A stretch of DNA of 64,000 nt from Rhodovulum sp. (GTDB lineage: Bacteria > Pseudomonadota > Alphaproteobacteria > Rhodobacterales > Rhodobacteraceae). The translations under genes and the position numbers were made by a program. Shown piece by piece: positions 1-8,440 of the stretch. The stretch is taken from NCBI GenBank assembly GCA_020637615.1, contig JACKKC010000002.1, positions 162,226 to 226,225 on the forward strand. The letters run 5' to 3'. How positions within the stretch are numbered: the stretch's first letter is position 1; each line of letters begins with the position of its first letter. The notes beneath the pieces are model-generated. The model was given only the letters and a program-made list of their open reading frames with translations, had not been told where the DNA came from and ran no database searches.

Positions 1-485
1 TCACCGGCTTCGCAACGAACCGAGTCGGCAACAGAAACGTGAAAGTGCCGGCGAAGCATGGTCACGTCCCCGGCGCGCCCGGCGCCGAAGCGGAAGTCCG
101 CTCCGACCCGGACCTCGGCGGGGTGCAATGCCGAAAGTTCGTCAAGAAAGGACGCCGCGGGGCGCGACGCGTAGGCACGGTCGAAACCGGCCACGACCGC
201 ATGATGGACGCCGAGGCCGGCCATGCGGCGGAGCTTCTCCTCGATCGGGGTGAGGACTCTGGCGCCGGCGAAAACGGCCTTGGGTGGTGGATCGAAGGTA
301 TAGACGACCGCGGGAACCCCGAGCGCCCGCGCCGTCGCGACCGCCTGGCGGATGACCGACTGGTGGCCGCGGTGCACCCCATCGAAGGCGCCGATGGCGA
401 CGACGGAGGCGTCGAGTCGCAGGCCGCCCTCGCCGTGGAGGCGCATCGGGCCGATGCTCCCTTGCGAGCCACGAACATGGATCAT
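1..485 (-). CDS. FAD synthetase family protein (RibF N-terminal domain), partial
   Basis: The reading frame starts at ATG 485 and runs open off the left edge, so only about 161 residues are visible. It carries the adenylyltransferase signature of RibF-type FAD synthetases: G-A-F-D-G-V-H-R-G-H near residues 32-41, a T-F-D-P-P-P stretch near 65, and V-G-A-D-F-R-F-G near 132. This domain joins FMN and ATP to make FAD. The ATG overlaps the livF stop by four bases (ATGA), so it is very probably translated with the liv operon. Housekeeping ribF is normally not found in a liv operon, so this may be a paralogue. Whether the riboflavin kinase domain follows cannot be seen here. Confidence 0.8.
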   Translation of the reverse strand, partial: MIHVRGSQGSIGPMRLHGEGGLRLDASVVAIGAFDGVHRGHQSVIRQAVATARALGVPAVVYTFDPPPKAVFAGARVLTPIEEKLRRMAGLGVHHAVVAGFDRAYASRPAASFLDELSALHPAEVRVGADFRFGAGRAGDVTMLRRHFHVSVADSVRCEAG

Positions 486-1144
486 GGCTCGGCCCGGACG
501 ATCTCGCCGCGCTCGAGCAGCAGCGTATCGCTCGCGATCGCGTCGAGCAGCTTCGGCGTCGATTCGGTCACCAGGATCGCGATGTCGCGCTTCTGCTCGT
601 GGCAGCGCTGCAGCGTGCGCGCGTAGTCGAGCGCGAGCGCCGGGGCGAGGCCCTGGAACGGCTCGTCGAGCATCAGCACCTTGTCGGCGATCATCAGTGC
701 CCTGCCGAGCGCGACGATCTTGCCTTGGCCGCCGGAGACGCCGCCCGCGGGCCGTGCACGAAGCGTGCCGAGCTGCGGCAGCAGGTCGTAGACCTCGTCG
801 AGCCGCTGCTTGAGCTCGGGCGCCGGCATCTTCCGTGCGAGGCCGGGAACGAGAATGTTCTCCTCCACGGAAAGGTCCGGGATCAGCCGGCGATCCTCGG
901 GCGCGTAGCCGAGGCCGATGCCGGCCCGGGCGTTGCCGGGCAGGCCGCCGAGCTCGGTGCCGTCGACCTCGACCCGTCCCCCCTTCCAGGGCAGGAGCCC
1001 CATGATCGCGCGGAGCGTCGTGGTCTTGCCGGCGCCGTTGCGGCCGACCAGCACCGTCACCGCGCCCGCGGTCAGCGTGAAGCTGACTCGGCGCAACACG
1101 TCGACGCCGGCGATCTCGACGTCCAGATTCTCGACCTTGAGCAT
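482..1144 (-). CDS. livF: Branched-chain amino acid/amide ABC transporter ATP-binding protein (LivF type)
   Basis: A 220-residue cytoplasmic ATPase of the HAAT (liv) importer family. Walker A GRNGAGKT is at residues 34-41 and Walker B VLMLDE at 156-161. The signature is VSGGQG at 136-141, followed by KIVALGRAL rather than the usual QQ-containing stretch of LivF. The switch region reads ILVTES where LivF usually has LVEQN. Its ATG overlaps the livG stop by one base, and its stop overlaps the FAD-synthetase-like start, so it is deep inside a translationally coupled operon. The family is clear. The substrate is unknown and could be an amide or amino acid. Confidence 0.88.
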   Translation of the reverse strand: MLKVENLDVEIAGVDVLRRVSFTLTAGAVTVLVGRNGAGKTTTLRAIMGLLPWKGGRVEVDGTELGGLPGNARAGIGLGYAPEDRRLIPDLSVEENILVPGLARKMPAPELKQRLDEVYDLLPQLGTLRARPAGGVSGGQGKIVALGRALMIADKVLMLDEPFQGLAPALALDYARTLQRCHEQKRDIAILVTESTPKLLDAIASDTLLLERGEIVRAEP

Positions 1145-1908
1145 CAGGCGACCCCCACGACGCTTTCGAGGACCCGCGGGTCCTGCATGACCTCGGCAGG
1201 GCGGCCCTCGGCCATGACGTGCCCCGCGTTCCAGACAACGACCCGGTCGGCGTAGCGTTCGACCACGTCCATGTCGTGCTCGACGAAGAGCGCCGAGAGC
1301 TTTCGGCTGCGCATCGCCTTCATCAGCGTCTCCATGATCTGGAAGCGCTCGATCGAGGACACGCCCGAGGTCGGCTCGTCGAGGACGAGGAGCCGCGGAT
1401 CGAGCGCGAAGGCGAGCGTGATGTCGGCGAGCTTGCGCAGGCCCTCGGGCAAAGTGCCGGTCAAGGTGTCGGCGTGGGCGGCGAGCCCGAGGAGCTCGAG
1501 GATCTCCATCGCCTCGGCGCGGTATTCCGGGCGGTCGAGCGGGCTCAGGGCCTGCCAGATCCCGTGGCGCGCGGCGATCGACAGCATCAGGTTGTCGATC
1601 AGGCTGTGGTCGGTGAAGAGCTGCGGGATCTGGAAGGCGCGGGCGATGCCCTGCCGGGCGATGCTTCGCGGCGGGAGCTGGGTGATGTCGCGTCCGGCGA
1701 GGAAGACCTGGCCCCTGCTGGGCTTCAGGTAGCCGGTGCAGATGTTGAGGAAGGTGGTCTTCCCCGAGCCGTTCGGGCCGATGATGGCGACGAACTCGCC
1801 TTCATGGACCGTCAGGTTGACTCCGTCGGCGGCCTTGACGCCACCGAAGGAGATCTCGAGCCCGCTCGCCTGCAGGAGCGGCGCGGCGGAGGTTGCTTGG
1901 CTGCTCAC
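1144..1908 (-). CDS. livG: Branched-chain amino acid/amide ABC transporter ATP-binding protein (LivG type)
   Basis: A 254-residue ATPase, partner of LivF. The open frame extends far upstream, but the supported start is GTG 1908, which overlaps the livM stop (GTGA). Walker A GPNGSGKT is at 44-51 and Walker B LLVLDE at 173-178, followed by the P-T-S-G-V-S loop. The H-loop histidine is present (FVEHDMDVV). The LSGGQ-type signature is replaced by LPEGLRK near 153-159, a divergence I believe is shared by a subgroup of liv-type ATPases but could not check by alignment. It energises uptake together with LivH, LivM and LivF. Confidence 0.87.
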   Translation of the reverse strand: MSSQATSAAPLLQASGLEISFGGVKAADGVNLTVHEGEFVAIIGPNGSGKTTFLNICTGYLKPSRGQVFLAGRDITQLPPRSIARQGIARAFQIPQLFTDHSLIDNLMLSIAARHGIWQALSPLDRPEYRAEAMEILELLGLAAHADTLTGTLPEGLRKLADITLAFALDPRLLVLDEPTSGVSSIERFQIMETLMKAMRSRKLSALFVEHDMDVVERYADRVVVWNAGHVMAEGRPAEVMQDPRVLESVVGVA

Positions 1909-2852
1909 AGATCGGTCCCCCCGGTCTTGCCGCGGCGCCCTTCGATAAGGCCGAAGAGCCCCCGCGGGAGGAAGAAGATGACGCAGATCAGGGCCACGCC
2001 GATGATGAGGTTCCAGGCCTCGGCGGCGACGCCGACGGCGACGACATGCACCAGTTCGAGGAAGATCGAGCCGATGAAGGGTCCGGCGACGCCGCCGACG
2101 CCGCCGAGGACGGCGGTGAGCACGAGATGGCCGGATTCGGTCCAGAAGGCGAATTCGGGCAGGACATGGCCGATCGCCATCGCGGAAAGCGCGCCGCCGA
2201 GACCGGCCAAGCCGGCGGAGATGCCGTAGGCGGTCAGAAGCGTCGACCAGGCGGAGACGCCGAGGTATTCGAGGCGGACCTCGTTGGTGTGGACCGCGGC
2301 CAGCGCGTGGCCGAGCGGGCTCTTCAGGTAGCGGTGGCCGAGCCAGCCGAGGACGAGCATCAGCCCGAGCGTTGCATAGAGCAGGAAGGTGTCGAAGGCG
2401 GCCTTCTCCGGTACCCAGGCGAAGACGGTCGGGACCCCGACCCTGAGCCCGTCGGTGCCGCCGGTGACGCCGTAGAGCTTGGAACAGAGCGCGTAGATCA
2501 CCATCGAGACCGCGAGGTTCAGCATGGCGAAAAAGATCGCGCGGTAGCGGACGAGGAAGGCGCCGAAGGCGAGCCCGGCGAGGGTGGCGACGATGATCGA
2601 TGCCGCGACGAGGATCGCGAAGTCGGTGATCCCGGTCTTCTGCATCAGGAACGCGGTCGTATAGGCACCGATCGCGAAATACATTGCGTGCCCGAGCGAG
2701 ATCAGACCCGCCCGCAGCAGCAGCGCAACGCCGAGCGCGGCGAAACCCTTGGCGACGGCGAGCGTCACTACGAAGGTCATGAAGGGGACGGCGAGCGGCA
2801 GGGCCGCCAGCAGGGCGACGCCGGCCGCGAGGCCGATCAGGGGTTTCGGCAT
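1905..2852 (-). CDS. livM: Branched-chain amino acid/amide ABC transporter permease (LivM type)
   Basis: A 315-residue inner-membrane permease with about nine to ten hydrophobic segments and the BPD_transp_2 fold. The conserved A-L-G-V-A-L-L-L-R-A-G-L-I-S-L-G-H motif near residues 40-56 and the SPLGHALAAVHTNEVRLEYLG loop typical of LivM are present. It pairs with LivH to form the translocation channel. It starts two bases after the livH stop, and its stop overlaps the livG GTG start, which shows tight operon packing. No unusual truncation was seen. Confidence 0.9.
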   Translation of the reverse strand: MPKPLIGLAAGVALLAALPLAVPFMTFVVTLAVAKGFAALGVALLLRAGLISLGHAMYFAIGAYTTAFLMQKTGITDFAILVAASIIVATLAGLAFGAFLVRYRAIFFAMLNLAVSMVIYALCSKLYGVTGGTDGLRVGVPTVFAWVPEKAAFDTFLLYATLGLMLVLGWLGHRYLKSPLGHALAAVHTNEVRLEYLGVSAWSTLLTAYGISAGLAGLGGALSAMAIGHVLPEFAFWTESGHLVLTAVLGGVGGVAGPFIGSIFLELVHVVAVGVAAEAWNLIIGVALICVIFFLPRGLFGLIEGRRGKTGGTDL

Positions 2853-2854
2853 CG

Positions 2855-3754
2855 TCAGATCCTCCGGACCGCGGCCTTGCCGAACAGGCCGTAGGGCCGG
2901 ACCAGCAGGACGACGAGCATGACAAGATAGGGGGCGACGGCATCGAGTTCGGGGGCGAAGTAGATCGCGAGCACGCGGGCGGCGGCGACGATCACCGCGG
3001 CGAGCGCCGCGCCCTCGACCTGCCCGAGGCCGCCGATCGCGGCGACGGCGAAGGCTAGCACCATCGTCTCGGCGCCGAGTCCCGGCGCAACGCCGGTTGT
3101 CGGGGTGGCCAGCGCGCCGCCGAGCGCGGCGAGGAAGACCCCGAGCGTGAAGGCGAGGGTGAACATCCGGCCGGTGTCGATCCCCATCGCCTCGGAGACC
3201 TCGCGGTCGGCGACGACCACATGCAGCAGCCGGCCGGTGCGGGTGTGGCGGATGAAGATTCGGAGACCCACCAGCGTGAGCGCGGCGAGCGCGATCAGGA
3301 GGATCTGATAGTTGAGGTAGACGACGCCGCCGATCTCGGTGATGCCGAGCAGCGCCATTGGCGTGTCTTCGTAGAGCGAGTTCACGCCGAAGACCATCCG
3401 CTGCAAATCCTCGAGAATGAGGAACAGGCCGAAGGTCATCAGGATCTGCACCGCCTCGCCTCGGCCGTAAGTCCAGCGGACCAGCGTCTTCTCGACCAGC
3501 GGGCCGAAGAGCGCGGCGACCGCGGCGGCGGAGAGGATCAGCGAGGGATAGGTCAGCCAGGGATTGAGGCCGGCCCCGACGATGAAGAGGCCGGCGCTGG
3601 CGGCGACATAGGCGCCGATGGAATAGAAGCTGCCATGGGCGACGTTGAGGATGCGCAGCACGCTGAAGGTGAGCGTGAGCCCGAAGGCCACGAAGAAGAT
3701 CAGCGCCGCGTTGGCGAGAGCATCCATCAACAGGGGGGCGACGGTCTGGAGCAT
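2855..3754 (-). CDS. livH: Branched-chain amino acid/amide ABC transporter permease (LivH type)
   Basis: A 299-residue inner-membrane permease with eight or so hydrophobic spans. The LivH hallmark L-N-V-A-H-G-S-F-Y-S-I-G-A-Y and the late G-G-L-G-Q-V-E-G-A motif are readable. I chose ATG 3754, because GAGG lies about seven bases upstream. A second ATG at 3760 sits directly on that ribosome site. The longer upstream open frame lies over livK in another frame and is a shadow. The gap to livK is 65 bases, typical of liv operons where the binding protein is made in excess. Confidence 0.89.
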   Translation of the reverse strand: MLQTVAPLLMDALANAALIFFVAFGLTLTFSVLRILNVAHGSFYSIGAYVAASAGLFIVGAGLNPWLTYPSLILSAAAVAALFGPLVEKTLVRWTYGRGEAVQILMTFGLFLILEDLQRMVFGVNSLYEDTPMALLGITEIGGVVYLNYQILLIALAALTLVGLRIFIRHTRTGRLLHVVVADREVSEAMGIDTGRMFTLAFTLGVFLAALGGALATPTTGVAPGLGAETMVLAFAVAAIGGLGQVEGAALAAVIVAAARVLAIYFAPELDAVAPYLVMLVVLLVRPYGLFGKAAVRRI

Positions 3755-3819
3755 GGCCATCCCTCGGAGTTGCGGGTTGCGGGAAGGTCCGGCGCCGCAG
3801 GGGCGGCGCCGGCGCGGCG

Positions 3820-5106
3820 TCACTGGTAGGAGCCGGGCTTCGGCTGGCCCTCGAGGAAGGCCGGCGTCAGCGTTTCGATCCAGGCGATCGGGTCTTCGCC
3901 GGCCGGCGGCAGCAGCGCGGCACCGTCGAAGCGCGCCATGTCGGCGATCGACGGCAGGTCGCCCTCGCTCCCCACGGTGCCGATCACCTGGTCGACGACG
4001 CCGTCGTTGTCCTCGCGCAGGGTCACGTCGCCGGTCATGGTCTCGACGGTCAGGCCCTTGAGCGCCTCGGCCACCTGCTCCTGGCTCGGCCATTCGCCGC
4101 CATTCGCTTCGATCGCCTTCTCGTAGGCCGCCTTCAGCACCAGGATGCTGTTCGCCATCTTCATGGTCGGAAAGACCGGATAGCTGCCGTACTTCTCCTC
4201 GTAGGCCTCGGCGAAGGCCTCGGCCTTGCCGATCCGCTGCGCATCGGGAGAGCGCCACCAGCCGTCGCCGAGCACGCCGACAATGGTACCCTCGGGCAAG
4301 TCGGTCGACTGCAGCACCGTCTCGCCGAGGGCGAGGACGACGGTGCTCTGGCGGAACAAGCCGCGCGGGGTGGCCTGCCGGACGAAGTTCTCGAGGTCGC
4401 CGCCCCAGAGATTGGAGAAGATGACGTCGGGACGCGACGCCGAGAGGCGCGAGATCTCGGTCTGGTAGGTCGCCGCGCCGAGCTTCGGGAAGAGCTCCGC
4501 GACGATCTCCACGTCCGGCTTCAGCGCCGCCAGCGCGGCCTTCACGATCGATGCCGCGTCATGGCCGAACGCATAGTCGGGGTTGATGATCGCCACCCGC
4601 TGCACATCCGGGTGCTGCTCGAGGAAATAGACGACATAGGCGACGAACTCGGCGACCGTATTGCCGTTCGGTCGGAAGTAGTAGCTCGAAGCGTCCTTCA
4701 GGAAGAGCTGATGCGTATCGCAGTTCCAGGCGATCGTCGGCATCTGGAGCTGGGTGGCGAGCGGCGAGAGTGCGAGGCAGTTGCCCGACGAGAGCGCCGC
4801 GATCATCGCCTCGACCGAATCGCTCTCAGCGAGCCGGCGGTATTCGGAGATCACGCCCTCCGCGCCCTGCGCCTCGTCGACGAAGGTCGCCGCGACCGGC
4901 ACGCCGCCGATCCCTCCCTCGGCATTGATCTGCTCGATGATGAGCTCCGCCCCCTGCTTGCCGGGCAGCCCGTAGGCCGCGGCCGGACCGGAGAGGAAGG
5001 TGAAGACACCGAGGCCGAGGGAGGCCGGCTTGTCGGCCGCGTGGGCGGAGGGCGCCGCGGCGAGCGCGGTCGCGAGCAGGAGGGAGCGAAGTGTCGGCAG
5101 TCGCAT
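3820..5106 (-). CDS. ABC transporter substrate-binding protein, amino acid/amide type (LivK-like)
   Basis: A 428-residue periplasmic binding protein of the Peripla_BP_6 (COG0683) family. A Sec signal peptide occupies residues 1-23 and ends A-H-A before A-D-K-P. The mature protein opens with the L-G-V-F-T-F-L-S-G-P-A-A-A-Y-G lobe-1 strand and continues with G-K-Q-G-A-E-L-I-I-E-Q-I-N, both typical of the family. As first gene of the liv operon it decides what the transporter imports. Amide, urea and aromatic-acid binders all belong to this family, so the ligand cannot be named. An inverted repeat lies 30-59 bases upstream. Confidence 0.88.
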   Translation of the reverse strand: MRLPTLRSLLLATALAAAPSAHAADKPASLGLGVFTFLSGPAAAYGLPGKQGAELIIEQINAEGGIGGVPVAATFVDEAQGAEGVISEYRRLAESDSVEAMIAALSSGNCLALSPLATQLQMPTIAWNCDTHQLFLKDASSYYFRPNGNTVAEFVAYVVYFLEQHPDVQRVAIINPDYAFGHDAASIVKAALAALKPDVEIVAELFPKLGAATYQTEISRLSASRPDVIFSNLWGGDLENFVRQATPRGLFRQSTVVLALGETVLQSTDLPEGTIVGVLGDGWWRSPDAQRIGKAEAFAEAYEEKYGSYPVFPTMKMANSILVLKAAYEKAIEANGGEWPSQEQVAEALKGLTVETMTGDVTLREDNDGVVDQVIGTVGSEGDLPSIADMARFDGAALLPPAGEDPIAWIETLTPAFLEGQPKPGSYQ

Positions 5107-5135
5107 GATGAGATCCCCGTTGGTGTGGCAAGATG

Positions 5136-5165
5136 AATATGCTTGTAAAATATCACAAGCATATT
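5136..5165. promoter_or_regulatory. Perfect 11-bp inverted repeat between divergent operons
   Basis: AATATGCTTGT (5136-5146) and ACAAGCATATT (5155-5165) are exact inverse complements separated by eight bases. The site is AT-rich in a GC-rich genome and lies between livK (minus) and the DUF2848-GntR pair (plus). This is a typical place for a regulator to control both directions, and the GntR protein at 5960 is the obvious candidate. A TTGACC hexamer on the minus strand (5177-5182) is nearby, but no convincing -10 box was found at standard spacing. Confidence 0.6.
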
Positions 5166-5272
5166 TATATCGAACTGGTCAAGCCCCATTTGCGGGCTTG
5201 ACGGCGCCCGGCGGTCCGATGCGACTCCGGGCGGCTCCCTGAACACCGCCCTGTCAAACGGAGGCACCTGGA

Positions 5273-5956
5273 ATGAAGATCGAACTCCGGCTCGCAAGCG
5301 CCGATTGCACCGACGCAATTTCGCTTGAGGTCAGCAACCTCGTCATTGCGGGCTGGGCCGCACGCGATGCCGAGGCGCAGGAGCACCACATCCGCGAGCT
5401 CGAGGAACTCGGCGTCAAACGGCCGGCCTCGACTCCGACCTACTACCGGGTTTCCGCCCATCGACTCACCACCGAGCCGGCGATCGAGTGCAGCGGCACG
5501 GCCTCGAGCGGCGAGGCCGAGACGGTGATCTTCGCCCAAGATGGCCGGCTCTATGTAGGGCTCGGCTCCGACCATACCGACCGCGAAGTCGAAGCTTACG
5601 GCATCACCGTTTCCAAGCAGATGTGCGACAAGCCTATCGCGGCGGAGGTCTGGCCCTTCGAAGAGGTCGCGCCGCACTGGGACAGCCTGGTCCTGCGCAG
5701 CTGGCTCACCCGCGACGGCGAGCGGACCCTCTATCAGGAAGGAACCGTCGCCAACCTGCTCCGCCCCGCCGACGTGATCTCCCGCCTCACCGGTGGGCCA
5801 GAGCTGCCGGACGGGACGGCACTCTTCGGTGGCACGACGCCGGCCATCGGCGGCATCCGCCCGGGCGAGCGCTTCGAATGCGAGCTCGAGGACCCGGTGC
5901 TTTCCCGCCGGCTCCGCTTGGCCTATGAGGTGGTGACGCTGCCCGTGGTGGGCTGA
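5273..5956 (+). CDS. DUF2848 family protein
   Basis: A 227-residue soluble protein without signal peptide. The opening MKIELRLAS, the N-L-V-I-A-G-W-A-A-R-D stretch, E-H-H-I-R-E-L-E-E-L-G-V near 43-54, and the G-E-A-E-T-V-I segment match what I know of DUF2848 proteins, which are thought to be related to the fumarylacetoacetate hydrolase fold. The function is not established. It is followed three bases later by a GntR regulator and is divergent from the liv operon, so it may act on the compound that operon imports, or on a breakdown product. Confidence 0.75.
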   Translation: MKIELRLASADCTDAISLEVSNLVIAGWAARDAEAQEHHIRELEELGVKRPASTPTYYRVSAHRLTTEPAIECSGTASSGEAETVIFAQDGRLYVGLGSDHTDREVEAYGITVSKQMCDKPIAAEVWPFEEVAPHWDSLVLRSWLTRDGERTLYQEGTVANLLRPADVISRLTGGPELPDGTALFGGTTPAIGGIRPGERFECELEDPVLSRRLRLAYEVVTLPVVG

Positions 5957-5959
5957 ATT

Positions 5960-6673
5960 ATGAGCGGATCTGGCGTATCGATGGCGATGGACACGAGCAC
6001 GACTCCGGAGCCGGCGCCGGCGCGGGGAGGCCGCAGGGTCTCCCTGCGCGACCAGGCCTACGAGGCGATCAAGCAGCGCATCGTACGCTGCGACCTTCGG
6101 CCTGGCGAGGTCATAACGGTCGTCGATCTGGCCGAGCAGCTTCGCCTCGGCCGGACGCCGATTCTGCAGGCCATCGATCGCCTGACCGTCGACGGGCTGG
6201 TCTCGGTGATGCCGCGCAAGGGCATCGTCGTCGCGCCCGTGAGCCTCGACGAACTGGTCGAGATCGTCGAGGTCCGGCTCCTGAACGAAGGCCAGGCGGC
6301 GCGCTGGGCCGCCGACCGCGCCTCGCCCGGGGACGTCGGCAGGCTCGACGCCAACCTCGATGCCACCTGGAAGGCGGCACGGAGCAATGACGTCGATGCG
6401 ATGATCGGCCTCGACCGCGAGTTCCATCGCCTGCTCAGCGCGGCCGCCGGCAACGCCATCCTGGCCGAGTTCCTGGCCAATCTTCACGATCGGTCGCTGC
6501 GCTTCTGGTTCATTTCCCTGCGCTCGCCGGACCACAACATCCGCGTCTGCGAACAGCATGCCGCAATCGTCGAGGGCGTGCGGAAGCATGACCCTGAGCA
6601 GGCGGAAGCGGCGATGCGCGCTCATATCACTGCCTTCCGACAGAACCTCACGGGACAGGTCTCGCGCAACTGA
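5960..6673 (+). CDS. GntR family transcriptional regulator (FadR/FCD subfamily)
   Basis: A 237-residue DNA-binding regulator. The winged helix spans about residues 28-92 (L-R-D-Q-A-Y-E-A-I-K-Q-R-I-V, then the D-L-A-E-Q-L-R-L-G-R-T-P helix). The all-helical FCD ligand domain follows, with a D-R-E-F-H-R-L-L motif near 150 and a later E-Q-H-A-A-I-V-E-G segment carrying metal/ligand histidines. It is cotranscribed with the DUF2848 gene three bases upstream and probably binds the 5136-5165 repeat to control the divergent liv operon. The effector is unknown. Confidence 0.88.
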   Translation: MSGSGVSMAMDTSTTPEPAPARGGRRVSLRDQAYEAIKQRIVRCDLRPGEVITVVDLAEQLRLGRTPILQAIDRLTVDGLVSVMPRKGIVVAPVSLDELVEIVEVRLLNEGQAARWAADRASPGDVGRLDANLDATWKAARSNDVDAMIGLDREFHRLLSAAAGNAILAEFLANLHDRSLRFWFISLRSPDHNIRVCEQHAAIVEGVRKHDPEQAEAAMRAHITAFRQNLTGQVSRN

Positions 6674-6707
6674 CTGCGGGTCCGGCGACCGGTGCGACGC
6701 ACCGGCG

Positions 6708-8399
6708 TCAGTCGCCGAAGACCTGTTCGCCCTCGAAGTAGGTCTGCAGCACCCTGGCCTCGCCGACCGAGGTCGCCGGAAGCTCGAAGAGGTTCCTGTC
6801 CAGCACCACCAGATCGGCTTTCTTCCCGGGCTCGATCGAGCCGCGGTCGCGCTCGTCGAAGATCATGTAGGCGCCGTTGATCGTGTAGCTCGCGATCATC
6901 TCCTCGAGGCTCGCCCTTTCCTCGGGCTGCGGAATCCCCGCGAGCTCCGCCTCCGTCGCGGTGTCGGGGTCGAGCCGCGTCATTCCGACCTCGAGCCCGG
7001 TCAGCGGGTACATGTCGCGCTCGAAGGTGTCCGTCGAAGGGAAGTCGCTCGACGACACCACGACGACGCCTGCATCCTCGAGGCTCTGGAACCGCTGCTG
7101 GTTCTTTTTCGCATCGCCGGTCGTGCCGTCGTACCAGGGCTTGCCGAACCAGGCCGCCTGCGGCACCGCGAGCACGCCCATGTCCCGGAAGCGCGCGACG
7201 TCCTCAGGCTTGACCCAGTCGAGATGGGTGATGGCATGCCGCGAGTCCCGCCGACCGTTCGCGTCGAGCGCCTTCTCGAAGGCGTCGAGGACATTGCCGG
7301 ACGGAAAGAAGGTCGGGTTGCCGATCGCATGGACGTAGACCCGGAAGCCTTCCTTGTCCAAGGCGGTGACGGTCTGCTCCAGGTCCGACTGGTCCCAGAC
7401 CAGCTTCTCCTCGCCGATCCCATCGGAGAAGATCTTCACGGAATCGACCTTGTAGGACTCGCCCTGGTACGCGTCGCGAAGCGCCTTCAGGTGGCCGATC
7501 TGCTCGGTCCCCTCGTTCTCGTCAGCCCAGAGCGCCAGATCGTACCGCACCGTCAGGCGACCGGAATTGTCGAGCGCCTCGAGCGCCTGCAGCAGCGTCT
7601 CGGTCGGATAGTGCACGGGCACGAAGGCGGAGGTGATGCCGTAGCGCGCGGCCAGCTCCTGCCAGGTGAGGATGGTTTCTTGATACTCTTCCGCCGTGAA
7701 GTCCGGCTGCGGCAGGGCGTTGATGACGAGGTTCTGCGCCGCGAACTCCCGCAGGACACCGTTCGGCTCGCCCGTCTTCGGGTCGCGCTCGATCGTGCCG
7801 CCTGTCGGGTCGGCGGTGCTCGCATCGATGCCGGCGAGTGCGAGCGCCGCGGAGTTGACCCAGAAGTTGTGATGGCTGTTGTCGATGATGACGACGGGAA
7901 TGTCCGGCGCCGCCGCGTCGAGCAGGTCCTTCGGGGCCACGCCCGCCGCCGCGGCGTCCTTCTCGATATCGTCCCAGCCGACACCGCGCAGCTGCCTGAG
8001 GTCGGGATCGGCCGTCACGCGATCCCGGATCGCGGCCTGACGTGCCTCGACCGTCGCGAACGGGTTCAGGCTCAGCCAGAACAGGCTTTCGGCCATGAGG
8101 TAGGCGTGGTTGTGGCCGTCGACGAAGCCCGGCAGCACCATCTTGCCCTCTAGGTCGACCACCTTCGTCCCGCTGCCCGCGAAGGCATCGCTGCCGGCGT
8201 CGTCGCCGACGTAGACGATCCTGCCGTCGCGAACCACGACCGCCTGCGCCCACGAGCGCGCGGCGTCGACAGTGTAGATGGCGCCGTTCTTCAGGATGAG
8301 ACCCGCGGGCCCGCCCGGCTCCGGGCTCGCCTGCGCCCAGACATGGGATGCTGCGCCAGCAGCCAGCAGGGCTGCCGTGGACAAGCGAAGGACGTTCAT
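6708..8399 (-). CDS. Exported amidohydrolase (YtcJ/amidohydrolase-3 family)
   Basis: A 563-residue hydrolase with a cleavable signal sequence (residues 1-22), so probably periplasmic. The metal-dependent amidohydrolase signature G-F-V-D-G-H-N-H is near residues 91-98 (His96 and His98), and the C-terminal G-S-I-E-P-G-K-K-A-D-L-V-V-L segment returns to the small beta domain. Family members hydrolyse amide, imide or ester bonds in cyclic or N-acyl substrates. It is last in the MarR-HpaC-HpaB-cupin-amidase operon, 41 bases after the amidase stop. A paralogue lies at 13762. Confidence 0.85.
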   Translation of the reverse strand: MNVLRLSTAALLAAGAASHVWAQASPEPGGPAGLILKNGAIYTVDAARSWAQAVVVRDGRIVYVGDDAGSDAFAGSGTKVVDLEGKMVLPGFVDGHNHAYLMAESLFWLSLNPFATVEARQAAIRDRVTADPDLRQLRGVGWDDIEKDAAAAGVAPKDLLDAAAPDIPVVIIDNSHHNFWVNSAALALAGIDASTADPTGGTIERDPKTGEPNGVLREFAAQNLVINALPQPDFTAEEYQETILTWQELAARYGITSAFVPVHYPTETLLQALEALDNSGRLTVRYDLALWADENEGTEQIGHLKALRDAYQGESYKVDSVKIFSDGIGEEKLVWDQSDLEQTVTALDKEGFRVYVHAIGNPTFFPSGNVLDAFEKALDANGRRDSRHAITHLDWVKPEDVARFRDMGVLAVPQAAWFGKPWYDGTTGDAKKNQQRFQSLEDAGVVVVSSSDFPSTDTFERDMYPLTGLEVGMTRLDPDTATEAELAGIPQPEERASLEEMIASYTINGAYMIFDERDRGSIEPGKKADLVVLDRNLFELPATSVGEARVLQTYFEGEQVFGD

Positions 8400-8440
8400 G
8401 TTGGTACTCCTGTTGGTAGGGATCGGTCTACCGGCGGCTC

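Noticed and set aside
5165..6625. 486-codon minus-strand frame over DUF2848 and GntR
   Set aside because: Shadow frame without domain; genes on the plus strand have ribosome sites and family motifs.
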